Below, piece by piece: positions 23,065 through 30,284 of a DNA stretch of 30,284 bases; position 1 is the stretch's first letter, and the number at the start of each line of letters is the position of its first letter. Position numbers and translations under genes: made by a program. The notes beneath the pieces were generated by a model that was not told the DNA's origin, did no database searches, and saw only the letters and a list, made by a program, of their open reading frames with translations. The stretch is from DASTBU01 sp035711845. GTDB lineage: Bacteria; Acidobacteriota; Vicinamibacteria; Vicinamibacterales; 2-12-FULL-66-21. Location: contig DASTBU010000145.1 of assembly GCA_035711845.1 (NCBI GenBank), forward strand, positions 1 to 30,284. The letters are read 5' to 3'.

Positions 23065-26000
23065 ATGACCCCTGCCGACCACGGTGACGAGGCCGATACC
23101 CGGAAGCCGGAACCGACGGGCGTCAGCCGCAGGAACTGGTTGAAGCTGGCCGTGGGCGGCGGCGCGGGACTCGCGCTGGGCGACGCGCTCGACGTGACCG
23201 CCGTCCGGGCCGCGTCCCGAAATCTGAAACTGTCGAACGTCAACGAGCTGACGACCTCGTGCAATTTCTGCTCATGCGGGTGTGGGATGGTCGCCTCCGT
23301 CCGTGACGGCGAACTGATTACCCTCGAAGGCGATTTCGATCACGTCGTCAACCGCGGGTCGCTGTGCGCGAAGGGCATGGCCATGTTCCCGACGCACGCC
23401 TCGCCCGAGCGGCTCCGAGTCCCCCGATATCGCGCCCCAGGGAGCGACCGGTGGGTGGAGATCACCTGGGACGACGCGGTGGAACGGATTGCGCGGAAGG
23501 TCCGGAGCATCCGCGATACCACGTGGATCGCGACCGAGCGGGTCGGCGACGCCGACGTTCCCGCGAACCGCACCGACGCCTTCGCGTTCCTGGGCGGCGC
23601 GCAGAACACCAACGAGGAGTGTTACCTGTTCCAGAAGGCGGCGCGCCTGCTCGGGACGGTCACGGTGGAGCATCAGGCCCGGCTTTGACACAGCCCCACT
23701 GTCCCCGGTCTGGGGGCGTCATTCGGCCGGGGCGCAATGACTAATCATTGGGCCGACCTGCAGCACTGCAAGACGATCCTGGTGGAAGGCAGCAACGTGG
23801 CGGAAAACCACCCGATGGCCTTCAAATGGATCCGGAAGGCGCAGGAGAACGGGGCGATCGTCATCCACGTCGATCCGCGATTCTCGCGAACGTCGGCGAC
23901 AGCGGATATCTACGCGCGCATCCGGCCCGGTGCCGATGCCGCGTTCCTCAACACCGTCGTCAATCACATCCTCGAGCACCAGTTGTACGACGAGGATTAC
24001 GTCACCACGCATACCAACGCGCTCTTCGTCGGCGACCCGACGTTCGATTTCAAGGACGGGCTGTTCAGCGGATACGACGAGTCGCGCCACGCCTACGACA
24101 TGTCGAGCTGGGGATATCAGCTCGACGCCTCGGGCAAGCCGCAGCTGGCCAGTGCCCTCGACGATCCGCGTTGCATGTTTGCGCGGCTGCGCGCGTTCTA
24201 CGCGCGTTACACGCTGGAGGTCGGCGAACGCATCTCCGGCGTTCCGGCCGCGCAGATTCGACAGATAGCCGAGACGCTCGCGGCCAATCGCCCCGGCTCC
24301 ATTCTCTATGCGCTGGGGATGACGCAGCACACGACCGGCGTCCAGGGTATTCGCGCTTTCACGATTCTTCAGCTCCTGCTCGGCAATGTCGGCAAGCCGG
24401 GAAGCGGCGTCAACGCCCTTCGGGGCGAGCCGAACGTGCAGGGCGCCTGCGACATGGGCGTGCTCAACAACTATCTCCCCGGGTACCTCGACTACCCCAC
24501 GACCAGCGACTCCACCCTGCTCGCTTACACGAAGAAGCAGGGCACCGAGGCACGAACGCTTCTCGTCAACCTGCTCAAGGCGTTCTACGGTGAGGCCGCG
24601 ACGCCTGAGAACGACTTCGGGTACGCCTGGCTGCCGAAGAGAAACCCGGCCAGAGACTACAGCGTGTACGGCATCTTCGAGAGCGCGCTCGCTGGAACGC
24701 TGAAGATGTTGTGGATCGTCGGTCAGAACCCGGCCGTCACGATGCCCAACCTCAAGCTCACCTTCGATGCGATGGCGCGGCTCGAGCTGCTGGTCGTCCA
24801 GGAGCTGTGGGAAACGGAGACCGCGGCATTCTGGCAGCGGCCGGGGGTCGATCCGACATCGATCGAGACGGAGGTCATCCTCCTCCCGGCTGCGTTCTTC
24901 ATGGAGAAGGAGGGGTCGGTCACCAACTCCGGAGCGATGGTGCAGTGGCGATACGCGACGGTGAGGCCGCCAGGTCAGGCCAAGCCCGATGGCCAGATCG
25001 TCGATCTGGTGTTCCGCCGCGTGCGCGACCTGGTGAAGGACTCCCTCGATCCGAAGGACGAGATCCTCCGGCGAGGCACCTGGTCGTACACGACGGCGGA
25101 GGATGTCCTCCGCGACATGAACGGACGCGCGATTCGTGACATACCTCGGACCGACCTGAAGGCAGGCGCGCTTCTCAGAGGCGTGGCGGACCTGCGCGAT
25201 GATGGTTCGACGTCCTCGGGGACATGGATCTATGCTGGTGTCTTTGGCGGCGGGGAGAACCTCGCCAAGCGCCGTGATCTGCGCACCGATCCGGGGAATC
25301 TGGGTTTGTTTCCCTACTTCGGCTGGGCATGGCCGAACAACAAGCGCGTGCTCTATAACCGCGCGTCCTGCGATCGCAACGGCCGGCCCTATCCGGGAGC
25401 AAAGCCCATCGTCTGGTGGGATGAAGCGACCCGTCAATGGACCGGTTATGACGTGCCCGATGTGCGCTATCCCACGGACGCGCCCGGCACGCCCGGCAGC
25501 CGTCCCTTCCACATGAACGCGGAAGGCGTCGGCCGCCTGTTTGCGGCCGTGTACAGCGAGCCGGATCCCGGGGCACCTCACCTGCCGCGCGACGTGAGCT
25601 ACGTGCCGAAAGACGGACCGCTGCCCGAGATGTACGAGCCGGTCGAAAGCCCCGTGGGAAACCTGCTGCATCCGCGCGTTCCGCACAATCCCACGTTGAA
25701 GTATCCACGGGTGGCCAGTCACCAACCGATCGGCAGTGCCCGCGAATTCCCCTACGTCCTCATGACGTCGACGGTCGCCGAGCACTGGTGCGCGGGTTCG
25801 ACGACCCGCAATATCCCGTGGCTCAATGAAATGGTTCCCGAGCCCATGATCGAGTTGCCACAGGCGCTGGCGCACAACCTGGCAGTCACGAGCGGTGATG
25901 CCGTCAAGGTGTCGTCGGCCCGCGGCGAGCTCGTGGTCAAAGCGGTTGTCACACCGCGCCTGCAGACGCTCACTATCGACGGGACGGACGTCGCGATCGT

Positions 26001-26181
26001 ATGGATGCCCTACTGCTGGGGCTTCAAGGGGCTGTCGACTGGCCCGAGCGTCAACCACCTGACCATCGACGCCCTCGATCCGGTCGCCGGGACACAGGAG
26101 ACCAAGGCCTGTCTGGTGAACGTCGTCAAGGTGCGTGACGCGGTGGTGACACCGCCCGGTCCACGCGGGAGGCGGGTATGA
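23065..26181 (+). CDS. fdhA: Selenocysteine-containing formate dehydrogenase catalytic subunit (FDH-N type)
   Basis: This is one 1038-residue gene, although a TGA at codon 208 would split it. The N-terminus has a Tat signal (SRRNWLKLAVGGGAGLA), so the enzyme is exported folded to the periplasm. A 4Fe-4S site follows: C66, C69, C73, C101 (SCNFCSCGCG, then GSLCAKG). The sequence runs TVEHQARL-U-HSPTV, then FGRGAMTNHWADLQ, matching FdnG-type proteins, where Sec is followed by His and coordinates the Mo or W atom bound by bis-MGD. A bSECIS-like hairpin lies 13 bases after the TGA. The frame continues open to 26181, with an intact MGD-binding C-terminal domain (PYVLMTSTVAEHWCAG). It oxidises formate to CO2 and passes electrons to the Fe-S subunit, whose start overlaps its stop by 4 bases. 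The start ATG 23065 has only a weak ggaaag SD. Sec insertion needs selABCD elsewhere in the genome. Confidence 0.93.
23701..23717 (+). promoter_or_regulatory. bSECIS-like selenocysteine insertion hairpin
   Basis: gtcccc (23701-23706) pairs with gggggc (23712-23717), with one G-T pair, around a loop ggtct. Bacterial SECIS elements present a GGUCU-like loop to SelB shortly after the UGA. This loop starts 19 bases after the TGA at 23686-23688, within the expected range. The hairpin is within the coding sequence (PTVPGLGAS). Confidence 0.8.
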
Positions 26182-28367
26182 TCCAGGCGGCCGCCGCGGC
26201 GCCGATCAAGACGAGAACGACGCTGGTCGACATCACGCGTTGCATCGGCTGCCGCGCCTGCCAGGTAGCCTGCAAGCAGTGGAACGATCGCGACGGCGAA
26301 CAGACCGCGCTGCAGCCCGATCTCGGGTTCCAGAACCCCGCGGTGCTGAGCGCCAAGACGCTCACGCTGATTTCGTTCCACGAAATACCCGACCAGAATG
26401 CCCCAGGCGGGCTGCAGCTCGTGTCGACCATGTGGCGGTGCCTGCACTGTCTCGAGCCGGCGTGCGTCTCGTCGTGTCCGACGACGGCGCTGGCGCGGCG
26501 CCCCGACGGCCCGGTCGTGTACGAGGAGAGCCAGTGCATCGGCTGCCGCTACTGTGTCTGGGCGTGCCCGTGGGGTGTGCCGTCGGCCGACTGGGACTCG
26601 CGCGCACCCCGAATCCACAAGTGCACGCACTGCGCCGATCGCTGCGATCAACCGCTGCCCTCTTCCCGGAACGGTCTGGCGCTGACACAGAGTGAGAGCC
26701 AGCAGTTTCGGAGCAGCATCGAAGTGCCGGCGTGTGTCAAGGCGTGTCCGGCAGACGCGCTGAGGTACGGCGACCGCGAGGAGATGCTGCAGGAAGCGCG
26801 CAAACGCATCGCCGCGCGGCCGGACAAGTACGTGGACCACATCTACGGCGAGAAGGAGGCCGGCGGGACGTCGGTGCTCTACCTGTCGGCGGTCCCCTTC
26901 GAGAAGCTCGGGTTCGCAGACGTTGGCACCCAATCGTATCCTGCGCTGTCGAGTAAGGCGCTGCACGCCGTCCCGCCGGCGGTCATGGCGATCGGCGCGC
27001 TGCTCGGCGGCACCTACGCCTTTTTGAAGCGTCGAGCCGCCGGCCTCGCACGGATCCACGCGCAGGCCCGCGCGGCTGAGCACGATCACCCGGAGTTCGC
27101 GCCGCTGGCGCTGAAGCTGTGGACGCCGTTCAACCTCGTTCTGGCGGCGCTCATGGTATTCGGCGCCCTGTCGCTGGGCTTCAGGTTCGTCTTCGGCCTG
27201 GGCGACACGACCCAGTTGTCCGACACGTACGCCTGGGGCCTGTGGATTGTGTTCGATCTGGTGTGGATCGCCGTCGCCGCGGGCGCGTTCGCCACCGCCG
27301 GCCTGATCTATGTCTTCCAGCGCAAAGACCTGTACTCGATGGGCCGTGCCGCCGTGCTCATGGGTCTCCTGAGCTATTCCTTCGTCACCGTGACGCTCGT
27401 CGCCGATCTCGGCTTGCCGTGGCATTTCTATCAGCTCGCGCTTCAAGCGCCCGAGCAGTCGGCCATGTTCGAGGTGTCGTGGTGCGTCGGTCTCTACGTC
27501 ACGATCCTGCTCATCGAGTTCCTGCCGGTCCCGTTCGAACGGTGGGGTCTCGGTCGGGCGATGGAGATCTGGCAGCGTTGGTCTGGCGCTTACGTCGCTG
27601 CCGCCGTGACGCTGTTCGTGTACCTGCTCTCGCGCAATCTGCTGTATGCCGCCGCGACCGCCGCGATTTTCTCGGCGCTCGCGTGGGCGTTCCGTCCGAA
27701 GGGCGGCTCCGCGGAACCGATCATGCTCGCCATTGCCGCCGTGACACTCTCGACGATGCATCAGAGCTCCCTGGGATCGCTGTTCCTGCTGATGCCCGAC
27801 AAGCTGGCGACACAGTGGTGGTCACCGGTGCTGCCCATCTCGTTCCTTCTCTCCTCGATCGCGGCCGGAACGGGACTCGTGATTCTCATCGAGATGTGGA
27901 TGGCCAGGGCGTGGAGACGGCCGCTTCGGACCGCGCAGCTCGCGTCCATGGGAGCGATCACCTTCTGGTCGCTCCTCGTCTACGTCGGTTTCCGGCTCGG
28001 CGATATGGCGGTTCGGGGACAGCTCGCGAACGCGTTCTCCGGCCGGGTTGGTGCGCTCTTCACGGCGGAGATCCTCCTCGGAGGCGTGGTGCCGCTGCTG
28101 GTGCTGGCGCGGCGGTCGGCGCGGGAGCGTCCACCGGTTCTCGGCATGGCGGCGCTTCTCACGACGCTGGGCGTGGTGTTCAACCGCGTCAACGTCGTGC
28201 TGTTCGCGATGACGCTATACGGACCGATGCCGCAGATATCGCCGGAAACGTATGCGCCGACGATTGTCGAATGGGGCATCTCGATCGGCCTCATCGCCGC
28301 AACGATTTTCCTGTTCGGGCTGGGTGCCCGGCTCATGCCCGTGCTCCCGAAGAATCGAACGGCGTGA
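26178..28367 (+). CDS. Fused formate dehydrogenase Fe-S subunit and NrfD-type membrane subunit
   Basis: The 729-residue protein joins two subunits that are usually separate. Residues 1-240 form a ferredoxin-type electron-transfer domain (FdnH/HybA/NrfC-like) with four 4Fe-4S motifs: CIGCRACQVAC near 22, CLHCLEPACVSSC, CIGCRYCVWACPWG, and CTHCADRC with the later ACVKACPADAL. Residues from about 265 are a polytopic NrfD/HybB/PsrC-like domain of about nine or ten helices (LWTPFNLVLAALMVFGAL, then STMHQSSLGSLFLL, and GFRLGDM) that exchanges electrons with quinone. Its start ATG overlaps the fdhA stop (ATGA), so the two are translationally coupled. With the Tat-exported catalytic subunit outside, the Fe-S part must also face the periplasm and may be co-exported. 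The membrane subunit replaces the cytochrome b (FdnI) of E. coli FDH-N. Confidence 0.87.
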   Translation: MIQAAAAAPIKTRTTLVDITRCIGCRACQVACKQWNDRDGEQTALQPDLGFQNPAVLSAKTLTLISFHEIPDQNAPGGLQLVSTMWRCLHCLEPACVSSCPTTALARRPDGPVVYEESQCIGCRYCVWACPWGVPSADWDSRAPRIHKCTHCADRCDQPLPSSRNGLALTQSESQQFRSSIEVPACVKACPADALRYGDREEMLQEARKRIAARPDKYVDHIYGEKEAGGTSVLYLSAVPFEKLGFADVGTQSYPALSSKALHAVPPAVMAIGALLGGTYAFLKRRAAGLARIHAQARAAEHDHPEFAPLALKLWTPFNLVLAALMVFGALSLGFRFVFGLGDTTQLSDTYAWGLWIVFDLVWIAVAAGAFATAGLIYVFQRKDLYSMGRAAVLMGLLSYSFVTVTLVADLGLPWHFYQLALQAPEQSAMFEVSWCVGLYVTILLIEFLPVPFERWGLGRAMEIWQRWSGAYVAAAVTLFVYLLSRNLLYAAATAAIFSALAWAFRPKGGSAEPIMLAIAAVTLSTMHQSSLGSLFLLMPDKLATQWWSPVLPISFLLSSIAAGTGLVILIEMWMARAWRRPLRTAQLASMGAITFWSLLVYVGFRLGDMAVRGQLANAFSGRVGALFTAEILLGGVVPLLVLARRSARERPPVLGMAALLTTLGVVFNRVNVVLFAMTLYGPMPQISPETYAPTIVEWGISIGLIAATIFLFGLGARLMPVLPKNRTA

Positions 28368-28375
28368 GCCCTGCG

Positions 28376-29131
28376 ATGCCGATGACGCGCGAAGCCTGGG
28401 TGGCGCGACACCCGTACTTGGAGCCAATCGCGGGGGTCCGCGCGCTGGTCGATATCGCGGCTGCGCGGATCTCCAGACACGTGGCGCGCGAACCAGAGTG
28501 GCAGGAGTACGGCGAGGATTTCCATGCTGGGATTCCGCTCTTGCACAGCGAACGCGCCGCCGTAGCGCTTTCCGATCCGGAGGCAGTGGTGCGGGCGATG
28601 CTCGAAGAGCTGATGCCCGCCGCGTTGCCAGCGTGGCTCGCTGATCAGTGCCGCGTCTTGCGAGAGGATCTGCAGCCCTCGGCGCTCTTCCGCTGTCTGC
28701 TGTGGGCCGTGCTCGCACGAGAGCTGGAGCCGGTGGTCATCGCGTTCGGCCTGTGGCGCGACGAGGAGCGCTGGCTCCGCAACCAGTGCCCGACGTGCGG
28801 TGCGGCACCTGCAATGGCGCAACTGGTCGGCAGGAACGAGGGGCGCCTCCGCTTGTTGTCGTGCGGCTGCTGTGCGACCCGCTGGAGATATCGGCGGACC
28901 GGATGTCCGTTCTGCGAGCATGTCGACGATCATCGGCTCGCCGTAGTGGCCGTCGACGGAGAGGAGGGTCTGCGGGTTGACTATTGCGAGCGGTGCCAGG
29001 GATATCTCAAGACCTACGACGGTGAAGGGAGCGAGGGTGTTCTGCTGGCGGACTGGACCTCCTTGCACCTCGATCTCCTCGCGCGCGATCGTGGGCTGAA
29101 ACGATTGGCGGCATCACTCTACGAGGTCTGA
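28376..29131 (+). CDS. fdhE: FdhE formate dehydrogenase accessory protein
   Basis: The 251-residue soluble protein helps maturation of FDH-N type enzymes before Tat export. It has the four Cys pairs of the FdhE family: CPTCGAAPA, CGCCATRW, CPFCEHVDD and CERCQGYLKTYD, which form rubredoxin-like iron sites. The N-terminal helical half (MTREAWVARHPYLEP onward) is less conserved. The start could also be GTG 28364, which overlaps the previous stop as GTGA, or ATG 28382. I prefer ATG 28376, eight bases after that stop, though SD evidence is poor for all. It lies between the fused Fe-S/membrane subunit and FdhD, as in many formate dehydrogenase operons. Confidence 0.85.
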   Translation: MPMTREAWVARHPYLEPIAGVRALVDIAAARISRHVAREPEWQEYGEDFHAGIPLLHSERAAVALSDPEAVVRAMLEELMPAALPAWLADQCRVLREDLQPSALFRCLLWAVLARELEPVVIAFGLWRDEERWLRNQCPTCGAAPAMAQLVGRNEGRLRLLSCGCCATRWRYRRTGCPFCEHVDDHRLAVVAVDGEEGLRVDYCERCQGYLKTYDGEGSEGVLLADWTSLHLDLLARDRGLKRLAASLYEV

Positions 29132-29134
29132 CCT

Positions 29135-30037
29135 GTGGACGCCTTGGCGGGTTCGGTTCACCGATGTTCGGATGCGCGCGCCGCTCGAGCTTCCGGCGGC
29201 GGCATCAACACCGCGGTCCGGTCGGTAGACATTGTCCGCGTGGGAGGTGCGTCGGCGGAATGCGCCTCCGATGCGTCGGCCGCCGAGGAGCCGCTCGAGA
29301 TTCGACTCGACGGGCGGCCTTTCGTCGTGACCATGCGGACACCCGGCGCCGACAGCGATCTTGCCGCCGGGTTTCTGCTGTCCGAACACATCGTTTGCGA
29401 AGCCGGTGAGATTGCCGCCATGCGGCAGTGCGCGCTGAACGCCAACATCCTCCATGTCACGCTCGGCGGTGAGGCCACGCGTCGTGCCGCCGGAGCGATG
29501 GAAGGACGACGGCACGTCACGGCCACCTCTGCGTGCGGCGTCTGCGGCCGGCGATCCATCGACGACCTGATGCGTCATGCCGGCAAGGTCCGGAGCGCGA
29601 CCTCGACGAGCGATCGGACAATCGCGGGGCTGCCAACGGCGCTGCGAGCAGGGCAACGCGCCTTCGATCAAACCGGAGGCCTGCATGCCGCCGGGTTGTT
29701 CGACGCCGGCGGTACGCTCATTCGCATCGCGGAGGACGTCGGCCGGCACAATGCCGTCGACAAGGTCCTGGGCGCGGAGCTCCGCTGCGGTCGGCTGCCG
29801 CTCTCCGACCACATCCTCTTCGTGAGCGGGCGCACCTCATTCGAGATCATCCAGAAGGCAGTCATGGCCGGGGTCGCCGTGGTCGCCGCAGTATCGGCCC
29901 CGTCGAGCCTGGCGATCGACCTGGCGCGGGCCGCCAACGTCACGCTGCTCGGATTCGTGCGTGGCGCCGCGTTCAACATCTACGCTCACGCCGAGCGCGT
30001 CCACATCGGCGTGCCGGAAGGCAGGTCGCATGACTGA
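29135..30037 (+). CDS. fdhD: FdhD sulfurtransferase for formate dehydrogenase
   Basis: The 300-residue cytoplasmic protein transfers sulfur from a cysteine desulfurase to the molybdenum cofactor, which formate dehydrogenases need for activity. It has the family motif TSACGVCGRRSID with the two reactive Cys (CxxC), and RIAEDVGRHNAVDKVLG and FVSGRTSFEIIQKAVMAG for cofactor binding. The GTG 29135 start is three bases after the fdhE stop. The first 45 residues (Ala/Ser-rich, then VRSVDIVRVGG) are longer than needed; a later start is possible. It overlaps the next gene by 8 bases. It supports the reading of the cluster as a functional Mo/W selenoenzyme operon. Confidence 0.92.
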   Translation: MDALAGSVHRCSDARAARASGGGINTAVRSVDIVRVGGASAECASDASAAEEPLEIRLDGRPFVVTMRTPGADSDLAAGFLLSEHIVCEAGEIAAMRQCALNANILHVTLGGEATRRAAGAMEGRRHVTATSACGVCGRRSIDDLMRHAGKVRSATSTSDRTIAGLPTALRAGQRAFDQTGGLHAAGLFDAGGTLIRIAEDVGRHNAVDKVLGAELRCGRLPLSDHILFVSGRTSFEIIQKAVMAGVAVVAAVSAPSSLAIDLARAANVTLLGFVRGAAFNIYAHAERVHIGVPEGRSHD

Positions 30038-30284
30038 CGCCACCGCCCCCCGCGACAGTTACCGCAACCGGCCGGTTCTCGTGATGGTGGCCAGCCACTG
30101 GCTGAGCATGATTGGCCTGTTTCTCGTAGCCACCGCGCTCATCACGTGGCTCTTCGTCCTGCCGCTCCACGTCCGCGGTCGCGTTGCAAACCCCTACATC
30201 GGCATCGTCGTCTTCGTCGTTGTTCCGATCATGTTTCTGGCCGGGCTCGTGTTCGTGCCCTGGGGTATCTACCTGGCCCGGCGG
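30030..30284 (+). CDS. Membrane-anchored, probably multihaem NapC/CymA-like cytochrome, 5' part only
   Basis: From ATG 30030 the frame is open for 85 codons to the window end. It reads MTDATAPRDSYRNRP, then ASHWLSMIGLFLVATALIT, then LPLHVRGRVANPYIGI and a second helix ending PWGIYLARR. Two helices near the N-terminus with ANPYIGI between them resemble the start of membrane-anchored multihaem cytochromes of the NapC/NirT kind in iron reducers; no CxxCH is inside the window, so the haems are inferred. It overlaps fdhD by 8 bases (translational coupling) and would be the quinol oxidase linking the formate dehydrogenase to the periplasmic decahaem cytochrome. Confidence 0.6.
   Translation, partial: MTDATAPRDSYRNRPVLVMVASHWLSMIGLFLVATALITWLFVLPLHVRGRVANPYIGIVVFVVVPIMFLAGLVFVPWGIYLARR

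Noticed and set aside
23689..23736. Reading fdhA as two genes or a pseudogene broken by TGA
   Set aside because: The phase is the same on both sides, the skipped residues match the family, the TGA is at the known Sec position, and a SECIS-like hairpin follows.
23719..26058. 779-codon minus-strand open frame opposite fdhA
   Set aside because: It is an antisense shadow with no recognisable fold; the plus strand has a full molybdopterin oxidoreductase.
27119..28375. Long upstream extension of the FdhE frame inside the NrfD domain
   Set aside because: It is Arg-rich out-of-frame reading of the fused Fe-S/NrfD gene; only the part after 28376 has FdhE motifs.
1..30284. tRNA or rRNA genes
   Set aside because: I looked for cloverleaf arms and conserved T-loop sequences in the gaps and found none convincing; a tRNAscan run would be decisive.

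Overview
The window is GC-rich bacterial DNA. It most likely comes from an Acidobacteriota genome, plausibly class Vicinamibacteria. Evidence: a full-length ADOP-type (MacB/FtsX) orphan permease, which is a hallmark family of that phylum, next to an ECF sigma factor; GC-rich palindromic repeats that also enter a coding sequence; and porin-cytochrome genes with a soil or sediment flavour. The taxonomic call is inference; no rRNA or tRNA gene is visible.

Left part (1-8403): the ADOP permease and ECF sigma factor (both minus strand), an AhpD/carboxymuconolactone-decarboxylase-like protein divergent from the sigma gene, a CPBP membrane protease broken by one extra G, an HxlR+SCP2-like regulator carrying an in-frame copy of the dispersed repeat, a divergent berberine-bridge-type FAD oxidase, and a SufR-like regulator with Fe-S-type cysteines. 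Four copies of a palindromic repeat and two copies of a 29-bp element lie here.

Middle (8404-19140): a di-haem cytochrome c, a DUF2231-Rieske membrane protein, two FAD monooxygenases, a CDF metal transporter with unusual site residues, a frameshifted AbrB-like remnant, an OmpR-type two-component pair followed by two small membrane proteins, and a junction of two gene fragments (maltose acetyltransferase N-terminus and VOC C-terminus).

Right part (19142-30284): the most notable region. On the minus strand a decahaem cytochrome (DmsE/MtrA type), an MtrB/PioB outer-membrane barrel and a small cytochrome c form an apparent operon. Divergently, on the plus strand, lies a tightly packed formate dehydrogenase operon. 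Its catalytic subunit spans 23065-26181 as one gene, with an in-frame TGA at 23686-23688 read as selenocysteine and a bSECIS-like hairpin just downstream. It is followed by a fused Fe-S/NrfD subunit, FdhE, FdhD and the start of a membrane-anchored, probably NapC/CymA-like cytochrome cut by the window edge. The layout suggests formate oxidation in the periplasm feeding the quinone pool and then an outer-membrane electron conduit (extracellular electron transfer). That link is inference from gene order and families.
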